Shown one piece after another: positions 36,194-45,424 of a stretch of 64,000 nucleotides of DNA; position 1 is the stretch's first letter, and each line of letters begins with the position of its first letter. Below the pieces are notes generated by a model. The model was not told the DNA's origin. It did no database searches and was given only the letters and a program-made list of their open reading frames with translations. The position numbers and the translations under genes are program-made. The DNA is from Chitinilyticum aquatile DSM 21506 (lineage in GTDB: Bacteria > Pseudomonadota > Gammaproteobacteria > Burkholderiales > Chitinibacteraceae), in contig NZ_AUMS01000015.1 in NCBI RefSeq assembly GCF_000430805.1, positions 45,855 to 109,854 on the forward strand. The letters run 5' to 3'.

Positions 36194-38560
36194 ATGAGCA
36201 ATACTCATCAGTCAGCAGGGAAGGTCGCCGCCCACATTCTCGGCTTTCCGCGCATCGGTGCGCGCCGCGAGCTGAAGTTCGCGCAGGAGCAGTTCTGGCG
36301 CGGTGAAATCGGCGAGGCCGAGCTGGTGACAGTTGGCAAGACGCTGCGCCGCACGCACTGGCAATGGCAGCGCGAGGCCGGCCTGGATGTCGTGACGGTT
36401 GGCGACTTTGCCTGGTATGACCAGATGCTGGGCGCGGCGGTGCTGTTTGGTAGCGTGCCGGCACGCTTCGGTTTTGACGCGAAAACGCTGACGCTGGCGC
36501 AGTATTTCGAGCTGGCGCGCGGTAATGCGGCGCAGCCGGCCATGGAAATGACCAAGTGGTTCGATACCAATTACCACTATCTGGTGCCGGAGCTGGACGC
36601 GAAAACCACCTTCAACGGCGGTGTGGACTGGCTGTTTCACGAAGTTGAAGAGGCGCTCACGCAAGGCCATCAGGTCAAGGTCGTGCTGCCCGGCCCGCTG
36701 ACCTTCCTGTGGCTTTCCAAAGCCAAGCAGGCGGGGTATGACAAGCTGACCCTTCTGCCTGCTTTGCTGCAGGCCTATACCCGTGTGATTGATCGCCTGG
36801 CGGCGCTGAAGGTGCAATGGCTGCAGCTCGACGAGCCGGCGCTGGCGCTGGATTTGCCGCAAGCCTGGCTCGACGCCTGCCAGCCGGCGTACGACGCGCT
36901 GGCCGCGCGCGGCGTGTCGCTGCTGCTGGCGACCTATTTCGACGATGTGTCGGCGCATGCCGGCCTGATCAAGCGCCTGCCGGTGCAGGGCGTGCACCTC
37001 GATCTGGTGCGCGCACCGCAACAATTGCAGGCTTTTGTCGATGGCTGGCACAGCGAGAAGGTGTTGTCGCTGGGTGTGATCAACGGCCGCAATGTGTGGG
37101 TGAGCGATCTGAACGCCATTCTGGTCACGCTGCGTCCGCTGGCAGAGCGGCTGGGCGAGCGCCTGTGGCTGTCTGCCAGCTGCTCGCTGCTGCATGTGCC
37201 GGTGGACTTGGCGCAGGAAAGTAAACTGGATGGCGAGCTGCAGGCCTGGCTGGCATTTGCCAGGCAGAAACTTGCCGAGCTGAGTGTGCTGAAGGGCGCG
37301 CTCAACGGCGCCGATGTGCATGCCGCGCTGGCGGCCAATGCGCAGGCCATCGCCAGCCGCAAGACTTCGCCGCGCATCCACAACCCGGCCGTTTCTGATC
37401 GTGTCGCGGCGCTGACGCTGGCCGATAGCCGCCGCCACAGCCCGTTTGCCGAACGCCAGGCCGCGCAGCGCGCGCGCTTCAATTTGCCGCTGTTGCCGAC
37501 CACCACCATCGGCTCCTTCCCGCAGACCGCCGAAATCCGTGCCGCGCGTGCCGCCTTCAAGCGCGGTGAATTGTCTGCCGCCGCTTACGAGGCCGCGATG
37601 CAGGCCGAGATCTCGCTGGTGGTGCACAAGCAGGACGAGCTGGGCCTGGATGTGCCGGTGCACGGCGAGGCCGAGCGCAACGACATGGTCGAGTACTTCG
37701 GCGAGCAGCTGAGCGGCTACGCGTTTTCCGAATACGGCTGGGTGCAGAGCTACGGCAGCCGCTGCGTGAAGCCGCCGCTGCTCTTCGGCGACGTGGCCCG
37801 CCCGCAGGCGATGACGGTGGCGTGGAGCCAGTACGCGCAGAGCCTCACCACCAAGCCGATGAAGGGCATGCTCACCGGTCCGGTGACCATCCTGCAGTGG
37901 TCCTTTGTGCGCGACGACCAGCCGCGCGAAACCACCTGCCTGCAGCTGGCGCTGGCGATCCGCGACGAGGTCTGCGATCTGGAAAAGGCAGGCATCGGCA
38001 TCATCCAGATCGACGAGCCGGCCTTCCGCGAAGGCCTGCCGCTCAAGCGTGCCGAGTGGGCCGCGTATCTGGAATGGGCTGGCCGGGCGTTCCGCGTGTC
38101 GGCCAGCGGCGTGGCGGACGCGACGCAGATCCACACCCACATGTGCTATTCGGAATTCAACGACATCCTGCCGGCGATTGCCGCGATGGATGCCGATGTG
38201 ATTACGATTGAAACCAGCCGCTCGGACATGGAATTGCTGGAAGCCTTTGGCGAGTTCCACTACCCGAACGAGATCGGCCCGGGCGTGTACGACATCCACA
38301 GCCCGCGCGTGCCGCCAGTGGCAGAGATGCTGCGGCTGATCGCCAAGGCGCTGGAAGTGATCCCGGCTGATCGCCTGTGGATCAACCCCGACTGCGGCCT
38401 GAAAACACGCGGTTGGCCGGAAACGGAAAGCGCGCTGGCAAACATGCTGGACGCCACCCGCCAGGCGAGAGCGGCATTGATTGAGGGGCGCAAGCTGGTG
38501 GTGGATGCCGCAGCGGCCACGCCGGTGGCGGCAGGGGCTTGCGCTTGCAGCGGGCATTAA
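36194..38560 (+). CDS. metE: cobalamin-independent methionine synthase
   Basis: A 788-residue enzyme that transfers a methyl group from methyltetrahydrofolate-triglutamate to homocysteine. The N-terminal half ([19 protein letters not shown]) and C-terminal half ([16 protein letters not shown] near 432) are the duplicated barrels. Zinc/homocysteine ligands are in [10 protein letters not shown] (His near 647, Cys near 649) and the C-terminal [11 protein letters not shown] (near 733). The ATG at 36194 follows GAGGTG by six bases. Divergent from metR. The protein ends in a cysteine-rich ACACSGH not seen in E. coli MetE. Confidence 0.97.
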   Translation: MSNTHQSAGKVAAHILGFPRIGARRELKFAQEQFWRGEIGEAELVTVGKTLRRTHWQWQREAGLDVVTVGDFAWYDQMLGAAVLFGSVPARFGFDAKTLTLAQYFELARGNAAQPAMEMTKWFDTNYHYLVPELDAKTTFNGGVDWLFHEVEEALTQGHQVKVVLPGPLTFLWLSKAKQAGYDKLTLLPALLQAYTRVIDRLAALKVQWLQLDEPALALDLPQAWLDACQPAYDALAARGVSLLLATYFDDVSAHAGLIKRLPVQGVHLDLVRAPQQLQAFVDGWHSEKVLSLGVINGRNVWVSDLNAILVTLRPLAERLGERLWLSASCSLLHVPVDLAQESKLDGELQAWLAFARQKLAELSVLKGALNGADVHAALAANAQAIASRKTSPRIHNPAVSDRVAALTLADSRRHSPFAERQAAQRARFNLPLLPTTTIGSFPQTAEIRAARAAFKRGELSAAAYEAAMQAEISLVVHKQDELGLDVPVHGEAERNDMVEYFGEQLSGYAFSEYGWVQSYGSRCVKPPLLFGDVARPQAMTVAWSQYAQSLTTKPMKGMLTGPVTILQWSFVRDDQPRETTCLQLALAIRDEVCDLEKAGIGIIQIDEPAFREGLPLKRAEWAAYLEWAGRAFRVSASGVADATQIHTHMCYSEFNDILPAIAAMDADVITIETSRSDMELLEAFGEFHYPNEIGPGVYDIHSPRVPPVAEMLRLIAKALEVIPADRLWINPDCGLKTRGWPETESALANMLDATRQARAALIEGRKLVVDAAAATPVAAGACACSGH

Positions 38561-38570
38561 AAGGGGAAAA

Positions 38571-38598
38571 CAAAAACCGGCCGAGTGGCCGGTTTTTG
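38571..38598. terminator. bidirectional intrinsic terminator
   Basis: Perfect stem CAAAAACCGGCC / GGCCGGTTTTTG with a GAGT loop between convergent metE and ecotin genes. Confidence 0.92.
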
Positions 38599-38613
38599 CT
38601 GTGGCAGACGAGC

Positions 38614-39084
38614 TTATTCCGCCTTGGCCGTTTGCGCTGCTTCCGGCGCCGTCCAGACCTTGTAGTGCAGTTCGCTGCCTTTGGGGATGTAGACCACCAG
38701 TGGCAGTTTCGGGTTGTAGCGGATCAGCTGCTCGTGATACACCGGGACGAATTTGTCGCTGGCCGCTTCCGGGCAGGCCATCAGGGTCGATGGGCCCGGC
38801 TGGATCTGGCCGACGGTCCAGTAGGTGTAGCCCCAGCCCTGTACCGTGACTTCGCTCAGCTTGGCGCGCAGGGAGCGGGTGTTGCAGTCGGCCTTCACCA
38901 CCTTGCCGGGAATCAGCTGCACGCGGTACAGCTCGGGGTTCGGCACTTCCGGCAGGCGGATCACCTTGCGTTCATAGCCATCCTTCGCAGGCGGGAAGGC
39001 TTTGAGGTCATCGCTGGCGAGCGCGCTGCCTGCGCCAAGCATGGACAGGGTAATGAAGGGAAGCAGGATGCGGGTGTGATTCAT
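38614..39084 (-). CDS. eco: ecotin, periplasmic serine protease inhibitor
   Basis: A 156-residue protein with signal peptide (about 1-23) and full ecotin sequence: DLKAFPPAKDGYERKVIRLP, the disulfide pair Cys67/Cys104 (37 apart, as in E. coli) and the dimer-forming C-terminal strand. Ecotin is a homodimeric substrate-like inhibitor of chymotrypsin-fold proteases such as neutrophil elastase. Counting back from Cys104, the P1 position is Leu101 with Met102 at P1', where E. coli has Met-Met. Convergent with metE. Confidence 0.95.
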   Translation of the reverse strand: MNHTRILLPFITLSMLGAGSALASDDLKAFPPAKDGYERKVIRLPEVPNPELYRVQLIPGKVVKADCNTRSLRAKLSEVTVQGWGYTYWTVGQIQPGPSTLMACPEAASDKFVPVYHEQLIRYNPKLPLVVYIPKGSELHYKVWTAPEAAQTAKAE

Positions 39085-39268
39085 GGCGTTCTCCTTTCGG
39101 GCTGCCGCAGGGCGGCGATGGATGGCGTCAGCATAAGGGCTGCATGTGCGGCCTGTATATCAACTAATCACGTTTTTCCGGTGAGGCCGTTCACGCTGCT
39201 GTTGGCCCGCAGTGATGGGCAAGGTGGTTTGGTCGCGTTACAGTAGGGGTAACGAGAGGAAGAAAGCC

Positions 39269-39760
39269 ATGCAAGCCCCGCAATTGCCAGCCGATGAAGC
39301 CGAGCGCATCGAAAATCTGCGCAGCCTGCTGATTCTTGATACGCCGCCCGAAGAACGTTTCGATAACCTCACCCGTGCTGCAGCCGGTTTCTTTCGCGTG
39401 CCGATTGCCGTGGTCAGTCTGGTCGACAGCCAGCGCCAATGGTTCAAGTCGATTTGCGGGCTGGATGCCCGCGAAACCGGGCGCGATATTTCCTTCTGCG
39501 GCCATGCCATCCTGCAGGATGAGGTGATGGTGGTGGAAAATGCCCTGGACGACCCGCGCTTTGCCGACAACCCGCTGGTGACCGGGGCGCCCGCCATCCG
39601 CTTTTACGCCGGTGCACCACTGAAATCGGCGCAGGGTTACAATCTGGGCACACTCTGCCTGATCAGCTCGCAGCCACGCACGATTGATGCGCTGGAAATG
39701 CAGATGCTGCAGGATCTGGCCCGGCTGGTAGTGGTCGAGCTGGAGCGCGGAGCGGGATAG
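39269..39760 (+). CDS. GAF domain protein
   Basis: A 163-residue stand-alone GAF domain. The N-terminal ERIENLRSLLILDTPPEERFDNLTRAAAGFF, then IAVVSLVDSQRQWFKSICGLDARETGRDISFCGHAI and GAPLKSAQGYNLGTLCLI, is the common form usually attached to diguanylate cyclases or kinases. Here no output domain follows, so it may act as a partner protein or be a remnant. Start follows GAGAGGA. It is convergent with ubiH. Confidence 0.85.
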   Translation: MQAPQLPADEAERIENLRSLLILDTPPEERFDNLTRAAAGFFRVPIAVVSLVDSQRQWFKSICGLDARETGRDISFCGHAILQDEVMVVENALDDPRFADNPLVTGAPAIRFYAGAPLKSAQGYNLGTLCLISSQPRTIDALEMQMLQDLARLVVVELERGAG

Positions 39761-39772
39761 ATAGAAATGACC

Positions 39773-39832
39773 AGGTATAAACACAAAGCCCTCGTTTTAC
39801 GAGGGCTTTGTGTTTATGGGGTGATGGGTATG
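39773..39832 (+). repeat. dispersed GGGTAT repeat, 60-bp class acting as a hairpin (copy 6)
   Basis: Opens AGGTATA and closes GGGTATG at base 60, in register with the other 60-bp copies. Its interior has become a 16-bp perfect hairpin (39779-39815), so this copy looks recruited as terminator. Confidence 0.65.
39779..39815. terminator. bidirectional intrinsic terminator
   Basis: AAACACAAAGCCCTCG and its complement enclose a five-base loop between the convergent GAF and ubiH genes. Confidence 0.88.
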
Positions 39833-39841
39833 TGGTCGGGA

Positions 39842-41014
39842 TTATCGTGCGCCGTAGACCATGCGCCGGGCGAAACCGCGCCGCATCGGGCCGACACTGT
39901 CCATTGCCAGCAGGCCGAGGCTGCGGGCGTGTTTCAGTAGCGGATGCGGCGTTTCAAACAGCGTGATCAGGCTGTCGGTGAAGTGGGTGACCAGATTGGC
40001 GTCCTGGCTGCGCAGGCGCTTGTAGCGAGCCAGCTGGGCCGCTTCGCCCAGCTGGGCATCCGGGCTGCCGGCGAGCAGTTCGGCGAGCGTGATGGCGTCG
40101 CGCAGGCCCAGGTTCAGGCCCTGGCCTGCGACCGGGTGCAGCGTCTGTGCGGCATTGCCGACCAGAACTACACGCTGTCCCACGACCGAATCCACCGTTT
40201 TCAGCGCCAGCGGCCAGCTGGCGCGCGCGCCAACGGCCACCAGCTGCGGGGCGCGCTGGCCCAGTCGGGCGTTGATCTGCGCCAGGAAGTCCGCTTCCGG
40301 TAGCGCGAGTTTTTCGGCAGCCCTTTCCGGCGTCTGCGTCCAGACCAGCATGAAGTTGCGGCCATCGGGCAAGAGTGCCAGCGGGCCGTCGTCGGCAAAG
40401 CGTTCAAACGCCACGCCATCATGCGGCGTGGCCGGTGTGACCTCGGCAAGCACGGCGGATTGTCCGTAGGCTTTCACGCGCGGGTGGATATCGTGCAGAT
40501 CGCCGAGCAGTTTGCCGCCTTCGGCCAGAATGACCAGCCGGGCGGTGAGGGTGTGCTCGCCCTTTTCGCTGGCCAGTGTGACTGCGGCGTAGCGTGGCAG
40601 CTGGCGGATGCGGGTGACCGGTGTGCCGAGGCTGATGCTGGCATTGCCATCCAGCAGCACCCGCTGCGCGTGGCGTGCCAGCGCGGCATAGCGCACGGTA
40701 TAGCCCAGCTCCGGCAGGTCGATGTCGGCAGCGTTGAGTTCGGTACGCCCCAGCGTGCCGGCCTGTGACACATGCACGCGGCGGATCGGCGTCGGCGCTA
40801 GCGCGGCGTCATCCCACAGCCCGTTCTTTTCCAGTGCCTCGCGGCTGGCGTGCGATAGCGCCAGTGCGCGCGGGTCGTCCGGCACGCTAAAGCGTGCCTC
40901 ACACAGCAGCACGGAAAGCCTGCTGGCGGCAAGCCGCTGGGCAATCAGTGCGCCGACGGGGCCGCCGCCGACGATGAGGATGTCAACATGGGAAGGAAGT
41001 GCGGTGCAGTGCAT
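39842..41014 (-). CDS. ubiH: UbiH/UbiF-family ubiquinone biosynthesis FAD monooxygenase
   Basis: A 390-residue flavoprotein hydroxylase of the ubiquinone pathway. FAD-binding VDILIVGGGPVGALIAQRLA (about 10-29), the DG-like middle motif region, and LVGNAAQTLHPVAGQGLNLGLRD (about 285-307) are characteristic of the UbiH/UbiF/Coq6 group. Exact ring position (C6 versus others) cannot be settled; presence of pepP upstream on the same strand recalls the E. coli pepP-ubiH order and favours UbiH. Confidence 0.88.
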   Translation of the reverse strand: MHCTALPSHVDILIVGGGPVGALIAQRLAASRLSVLLCEARFSVPDDPRALALSHASREALEKNGLWDDAALAPTPIRRVHVSQAGTLGRTELNAADIDLPELGYTVRYAALARHAQRVLLDGNASISLGTPVTRIRQLPRYAAVTLASEKGEHTLTARLVILAEGGKLLGDLHDIHPRVKAYGQSAVLAEVTPATPHDGVAFERFADDGPLALLPDGRNFMLVWTQTPERAAEKLALPEADFLAQINARLGQRAPQLVAVGARASWPLALKTVDSVVGQRVVLVGNAAQTLHPVAGQGLNLGLRDAITLAELLAGSPDAQLGEAAQLARYKRLRSQDANLVTHFTDSLITLFETPHPLLKHARSLGLLAMDSVGPMRRGFARRMVYGAR

Positions 41015-41032
41015 GGCATCAATACTTTATCT

Positions 41033-41080
41033 GGTATCTGCCTGTGGCCATTTTTATGGAAAGGCTGCAGGGAGATACCC
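41033..41080. repeat. dispersed GGGTAT repeat, short palindromic class (copy 7)
   Basis: GGTATCTGCCTGTGGCC ... GGCTGCAGGGAGATACCC between ubiH and the BLUF gene. Read on the minus strand, AAGTATT occurs exactly at base 60, so it may be a reversed, decayed 60-bp copy (41021-41080). Confidence 0.7.
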
Positions 41081-41133
41081 TGGTTTTCTGGCAAGGCAGG
41101 GCAGGCGCGTCTGGCCCGCCTTGCCCTCATGCC

Positions 41134-41553
41134 TCATTTGTTGATGGCGGCGGTGGCGATCAGCTCGTCCACCAGGCGCAGGATGGCCTGGCTGCTGCAG
41201 GCATAGGGGTCGAATTCGGCGCGCGGCAGGTAGCGCAGCAGGATGCTGGGATTCACCTTGCCAAGATTGACCTGCCCCATTGTCCAGCCGGAAAACTGCC
41301 GTTCGATGATTTCGCTGAAGTCGAGCAGCTCGACACGTTCGTGGCGGGCATCGCTGACGATGCGGTTATACAGTGCCGAAACCGCGCTGCGCTCGCCTTC
41401 GAGTACCTGCACGAAGGCGCTGCCGCCAAAACACAGTACGCCGGTGATGCCGTGCGCCTGGTTGTGGCTGCGGGATTGCTGCAGGATGGTGTCGAGCACG
41501 GCAGGGGTAAGGCCATCAGCCGCGTGGCTGGCATAGATCAGTCTGACTAGCAT
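41134..41553 (-). CDS. BLUF-domain blue-light photoreceptor
   Basis: A 139-residue short BLUF protein. The flavin-switch residues are in place: Tyr7 in LIYASH, Asn31 in SRSHNQAHGITG and Gln49 in FVQVLEGE. There is no fused output domain, so it should signal through a partner, as PixD or YcgF-type short BLUF proteins do. It lies 39 bp downstream of folE on the same strand. The partner is not identifiable here. Confidence 0.92.
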   Translation of the reverse strand: MLVRLIYASHAADGLTPAVLDTILQQSRSHNQAHGITGVLCFGGSAFVQVLEGERSAVSALYNRIVSDARHERVELLDFSEIIERQFSGWTMGQVNLGKVNPSILLRYLPRAEFDPYACSSQAILRLVDELIATAAINK

Positions 41554-41592
41554 GGGTGTCCTTGGTGGCAGAGGTTGCTGGACTGTGGCCGC

Positions 41593-42294
41593 CTAGCGGC
41601 GGATCAGCGACAGGAATTCGCGACGCAGGTTGGCGTCCGTCATGAAAATGCCGCGCATCACGCTGTTGATCATTTTCGAATCATTATCCTTCACGCCGCG
41701 CCAGTGCATGCAGAAATGGTCGGCTTCCATGACGATGGCCAGGCCGTCCGGGCTGACCTTGTCCTGCAGCAGGTTGGCGATCTGGGTGACGGCTTCTTCC
41801 TGGATCTGCGGGCGGCTCATGATCCATTCGGCCAGACGCGCGTACTTCGACAGGCCGATCAGGTTGGAATGCTGGTTGGGCAGAATGCCGATCCACAGCT
41901 GACCCATGATGGGGCACAGGTGGTGCGAGCAGGCGCTGCGCACCGTGATCGGGCCGACGATCATCAGCTCGTTGAGCGATTCGACATTCGGGAATTCGGT
42001 GACCGGCGGCGGTGCCACGTAGCGGCCACGGAAGATTTCCTTCAGATACATCTTGGCCACGCGCCGCGCCGTGTCCTGCGTGTTGTGGTCATGGTCGGTA
42101 TCGATGACCAGGCTTTTCAGGACTTCACGCAGCTTGCCTTCGACTTCATCAAGCAGCTCGTCCATTTCGCCGTCTTCGATAAAGGCGGCGATATTGTCAT
42201 TGGCGTGGAAGCGCTGGCCAGCCGCGAGCAGGCGGTAGCGAATGCGCTCGGATGCGGGTTGGGTAATCTCGGCGGGATGGTTTTTGGCAGACAT
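41593..42294 (-). CDS. folE: GTP cyclohydrolase I
   Basis: A 233-residue enzyme making dihydroneopterin triphosphate from GTP (folate pathway). Zinc ligands Cys122 and His125 in SACSHHLCPIMG and the late Cys in FCMHWRGV (near 194) are present, as is the QIQEEAVTQIA segment. Full length. Upstream of the BLUF gene and downstream of SMI1. Confidence 0.96.
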   Translation of the reverse strand: MSAKNHPAEITQPASERIRYRLLAAGQRFHANDNIAAFIEDGEMDELLDEVEGKLREVLKSLVIDTDHDHNTQDTARRVAKMYLKEIFRGRYVAPPPVTEFPNVESLNELMIVGPITVRSACSHHLCPIMGQLWIGILPNQHSNLIGLSKYARLAEWIMSRPQIQEEAVTQIANLLQDKVSPDGLAIVMEADHFCMHWRGVKDNDSKMINSVMRGIFMTDANLRREFLSLIRR

Positions 42295-42412
42295 GGAGCC
42301 TCTCGTTCAGAATGCGCGCCAAACAGGTGGCGCACCCGGCAAGTATATGCAGAAGGCTGGCGGCTGTGTGCGCAACAAAACCGCAAATTTTTCATGGTTT
42401 TGCCCGCTGGTT

Positions 42413-42964
42413 TTAATCATCGAGCTGCAGGCAGTCGATCGGGTGCTCCTGCAGCATCTGCAGCGAAGCGGCCAGAAAGGCGGCAAAGTTCGCCGCTGCA
42501 AACGTAATCCGGTCGGGGTCGTGGTCATACGCGATGATCTGGCCGTCGCTACCGCTTGCCGCCGGGCAGCAATCGACCAGCAGCAGGCAGTCGCAATATT
42601 CCGCAAAGGGCAGCCAGCCTTCGTGAAACCAGCCTGGGTGAATGCGCGGGTCGCGTGGTTCCGGGTCGGTATAGCCGGCGTACTGCGGCACCCGCCGCCG
42701 CAACGCCGCGCGGGCCGTCTGCGCTTCGGCAATACTCAGCAGCCGGTAGCCTGATAGATAGCCGCTGCGGGCAAAGAGTGGCTGCCAGTCCTCACTGCCA
42801 TCACCCTGCTGCCAGAGTGCCAGCAGGCTCTCCGGCAGCGGGAAGGGGAATGCCTGCCGCAGCGCGGCAAGGCTGGCCGCACTGGCCGGTGGCGCCAGTG
42901 TCAGCTGCTGGCCTGCTGCGCCAAACAGCGCAGCGGTTTGATCCAGGTAAGCGCTGATGTGCAT
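42413..42964 (-). CDS. SMI1/KNR4 family protein
   Basis: A 183-residue SUKH-superfamily protein. LPESLLALWQQGDGSEDWQPLF (about 43-64) and the C-terminal LLVDCCPAASGSDGQIIAYDHDPDRITFAAANFAAFL (about 127-163) are typical. SUKH proteins are frequent immunity proteins of toxin systems, but in this stable pepP-folE setting with no toxin gene a housekeeping role is as likely. Confidence 0.8.
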   Translation of the reverse strand: MHISAYLDQTAALFGAAGQQLTLAPPASAASLAALRQAFPFPLPESLLALWQQGDGSEDWQPLFARSGYLSGYRLLSIAEAQTARAALRRRVPQYAGYTDPEPRDPRIHPGWFHEGWLPFAEYCDCLLLVDCCPAASGSDGQIIAYDHDPDRITFAAANFAAFLAASLQMLQEHPIDCLQLDD

Positions 42965-43010
42965 GCTCGTCTCCGGGCGCAGAGTATGGCACTACTTGTG
43001 TCGGGCCTTG

Positions 43011-44354
43011 TCAGCCGGCCATCAGCGCTTCGATGGCGGCAACCGATTTCGGGCAGCTCTCGGTCAGGTTTTCATGGCCATCCGTTGTGATGATGATGTC
43101 GTCCTCGATGCGGATGCCGATGTGCTCGAATTCCCTGGGCACATTCGCGGCCGGGCGGATGTAGAAACCCGGTTCGACGGTGAACACCATGCCCGGAGTC
43201 AGCGTGCGCCACTGGCCGTTGACCTGGTAATCCCCTACATCGTGCACATCCAGCCCCATCCAGTGGCCGGTGCGGTGCATGTAGAACTGCTTGTAACTGC
43301 CATTCTCGAGGATTTCATCTGCCGAGCCGGTGAGCAGCTTCAGCTCACGCATGCCGTCGATCAGCACGCGGGTCGCAGCGTCGTGCGGCATGTTCCAGGT
43401 GTTGCCGGGTTTGGCGGCATCGAAGGCGGCCTGCATCGCCGCCAGCGTGATTTCATACACGGCCTTCTGTGCCGGCGTGAAGGTGCCGTTCACCGGGAAG
43501 GTGCGGGTGATGTCACTGGCGTAGCCGTTGATTTCGCAACCGGCGTCGATCAGCACCAGTTCGCCATCCTGCATGCGGCGGTTGTTCTCGCCGTAATGCA
43601 GCACGCAGGCATTCGGGCCGCTGGCAACAATCGAGGAATACGCCGGGAAGCGGCTGCCCTGGCGGTAGTAGTCGTGCAGGATTTCGGCTTCCAGCTCGTA
43701 TTCCATCTGGCCGGGGCGGGCGAAACGCATCGCGCGCTGGTGTGCTGCGGCGTTGATGCGGCCGGCCGCGCGCAGGATGGTGAATTCGTGTTCATCTTTC
43801 ACGAGGCGCAGTTCATTGAGCGCACTGCGGATGTCGATAATACGGGAGGGCGCCTGTACGCCGGTGCGCACCTGGGCGCGCACGGCATTCAGCCAGCCGG
43901 CGACGCGCAGATCCCATTGTGCATTCACGCCGAGCGCGAAGTGGATGGCCGGCTGGTTCGCCAGTAACTGCGGCAGGCGCGTGTCGAGTTCCTCGATCGG
44001 ATAGGCGGCATCGAAGGCAAAGGCTTCGCGCGCGGCATCCGGGCCGTAGCGGTAGCCATCCCAGATTTCGCGCTCTTCATCCTTCTGGCGGCAGAAAAGG
44101 ATGTTCTCCACCTTGTCGCTGCCGATCACCTGCACAAGTACCGCATCGGGCTCGGTGAAGCCGGTCAGGTAGAAAAAGCCTGAATCAAAGCGGAAGGGGT
44201 AGGTCGAGTCGGCATTGCGGTTGATTTCCTCTGCGCCGGGCACGATGGCAACACCGGGGCCGAGGCGGGCGGCCAGTTGCGCACGGCGGGCCGCATGAGC
44301 GGCAACCGGCTGGGCGGCGACGGGATGGGAAACAGGGGAATGGGCGGTAGACAT
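43011..44354 (-). CDS. pepP: Xaa-Pro aminopeptidase (aminopeptidase P)
   Basis: A 447-residue dinuclear metallopeptidase that removes N-terminal residues preceding proline. The creatinase-like N-domain (about 20-175) precedes the pita-bread catalytic domain, whose five ligands lie in LIDAGCEINGYASDITRTF (two Asp), RTGHWMGLDVHD (His), TVEPGFY (Glu) and GIRIEDDI (Glu). In the same orientation as, though not adjacent to, ubiH. Confidence 0.95.
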   Translation of the reverse strand: MSTAHSPVSHPVAAQPVAAHAARRAQLAARLGPGVAIVPGAEEINRNADSTYPFRFDSGFFYLTGFTEPDAVLVQVIGSDKVENILFCRQKDEEREIWDGYRYGPDAAREAFAFDAAYPIEELDTRLPQLLANQPAIHFALGVNAQWDLRVAGWLNAVRAQVRTGVQAPSRIIDIRSALNELRLVKDEHEFTILRAAGRINAAAHQRAMRFARPGQMEYELEAEILHDYYRQGSRFPAYSSIVASGPNACVLHYGENNRRMQDGELVLIDAGCEINGYASDITRTFPVNGTFTPAQKAVYEITLAAMQAAFDAAKPGNTWNMPHDAATRVLIDGMRELKLLTGSADEILENGSYKQFYMHRTGHWMGLDVHDVGDYQVNGQWRTLTPGMVFTVEPGFYIRPAANVPREFEHIGIRIEDDIIITTDGHENLTESCPKSVAAIEALMAG

Positions 44355-44448
44355 GCGGACTCCTGATGGCCTGATGCCAAAATTATAACGGCCACCCGTT
44401 GCGGGGTGGCCGTGTTTTTACTGGTGAAATTGCCAGTTTCGTCCTCTG

Positions 44449-44508
44449 GTGTATTGCGGTAAAGCCCTTGCAAGACAAGGACTTTGTGGCAATACGTTGC
44501 CGGGTATC
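44449..44508 (+). repeat. dispersed GGGTAT repeat, 60-bp class (copy 8)
   Basis: Opens GTGTATTGCGG and closes GGGTATC at base 60. Internal arms GTATTGCGGTAAAGCCCTT and AAGGACTTTGTGGCAATAC are inverted repeats, showing how the 47-bp palindrome sits inside the 60-bp form. Lies 14 bases beyond the M48 stop. Confidence 0.65.
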
Positions 44509-44521
44509 GCCCGGGTTTCGG

Positions 44522-45424
44522 CTAGCGCTTCACCGGCTTTTTCGGAGTAACCGCCGCCGGCTTGGTATTGCCGCGCTTGATGGCGGTGAAGCGGCTGGTT
44601 TGCTCGACCCCGCCTGCATAGGGCTCCAGCTTGTCGCCGACCGAGGCTTCAATCACGTCCTGCCGCGCGCGCGGGTCGGAGTGGGTGTTGAAGACTTCGA
44701 GTCCACCGCTGTTGCTGTTGAAACGCTCGAGCATCTGCAGCACGGTCACCATGGCGTAGGGGTTGTAGCCGGCGCGGGCTGTGAGCACCATGCCGTAGAC
44801 GTCGGCATCGTATTCATCGCCCTTGTCGAGGCCACGCACGGCTATTTCGGACGCACCCTTGCCCAGGTTGCCGATCAGCTGGCGCTTGTCGCCACCGCCT
44901 TTTGCGGAAACGGCGAGGTCAGCCAGATTGCCCAGCGCCTTGCGGCTGGCTTCGCTTTTCATGGCGCGCAGGTGGTGCTGCTTCACGACGTGGGTGATTT
45001 CATGCCCCAGCACCGCAGCCAGCTCGGCTTCGCTGCTGAGCCGGTCCCATAGCCCCTTGGTGATCAGGATATTGCCGCCCGGCGTGGCAAAGCTGTTGAC
45101 AGTCGGATCCTCGATCACGGCAAAGCGCCAGGGCAGATTTGGTTTTTCCGACTGGCTGGCGACCCAGACGCCAACCTGGTTCACATAGCGCTGCAGTGCC
45201 GGGTTATTCACCAGCGGCTTGGCCCCCAACAGCTTGGCGGCAGCTTCGTCACCGATCGCGACTTCAGCTTCCGGGCTGATGTCTTTTGCGGCATCGGCGG
45301 CATTCTTGGCAAAGTCGGCCGCCTTGTTGATGTTTTCAGTGGTCAGCAGCTTGCCGAGATCCAGTGCGCATGCACTGCTCATGCAGCCGCTGGCGAGCAT
45401 CAGGGAGAGCAGGATCTTGTTCAT
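44522..45424 (-). CDS. M48-family exported metalloprotease
   Basis: A 300-residue zinc protease with signal peptide (about 1-20). The catalytic HEITH (near residue 141; LGHEITHVVKQHH) and the downstream glutamate in GDEYDADVYG fit the BepA/LoiP-like M48 family, which maintains outer-membrane proteins. The start overlaps the SH3 gene's stop by a few bases, so it is third in an operon after the CHASE2 cyclase and SH3 genes. Basic lysine-rich tail (KKPVKR). Confidence 0.9.
   Translation of the reverse strand: MNKILLSLMLASGCMSSACALDLGKLLTTENINKAADFAKNAADAAKDISPEAEVAIGDEAAAKLLGAKPLVNNPALQRYVNQVGVWVASQSEKPNLPWRFAVIEDPTVNSFATPGGNILITKGLWDRLSSEAELAAVLGHEITHVVKQHHLRAMKSEASRKALGNLADLAVSAKGGGDKRQLIGNLGKGASEIAVRGLDKGDEYDADVYGMVLTARAGYNPYAMVTVLQMLERFNSNSGGLEVFNTHSDPRARQDVIEASVGDKLEPYAGGVEQTSRFTAIKRGNTKPAAVTPKKPVKR

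Noticed and set aside
36212..38557. 781-codon minus-strand open frame across metE
   Set aside because: Antisense shadow of metE with no recognisable domain.
42413..42964. SMI1/KNR4 protein as immunity gene of a contact-dependent toxin system
   Set aside because: No toxin, two-partner secretion or polymorphic cassette genes lie nearby; the gene sits between housekeeping genes.
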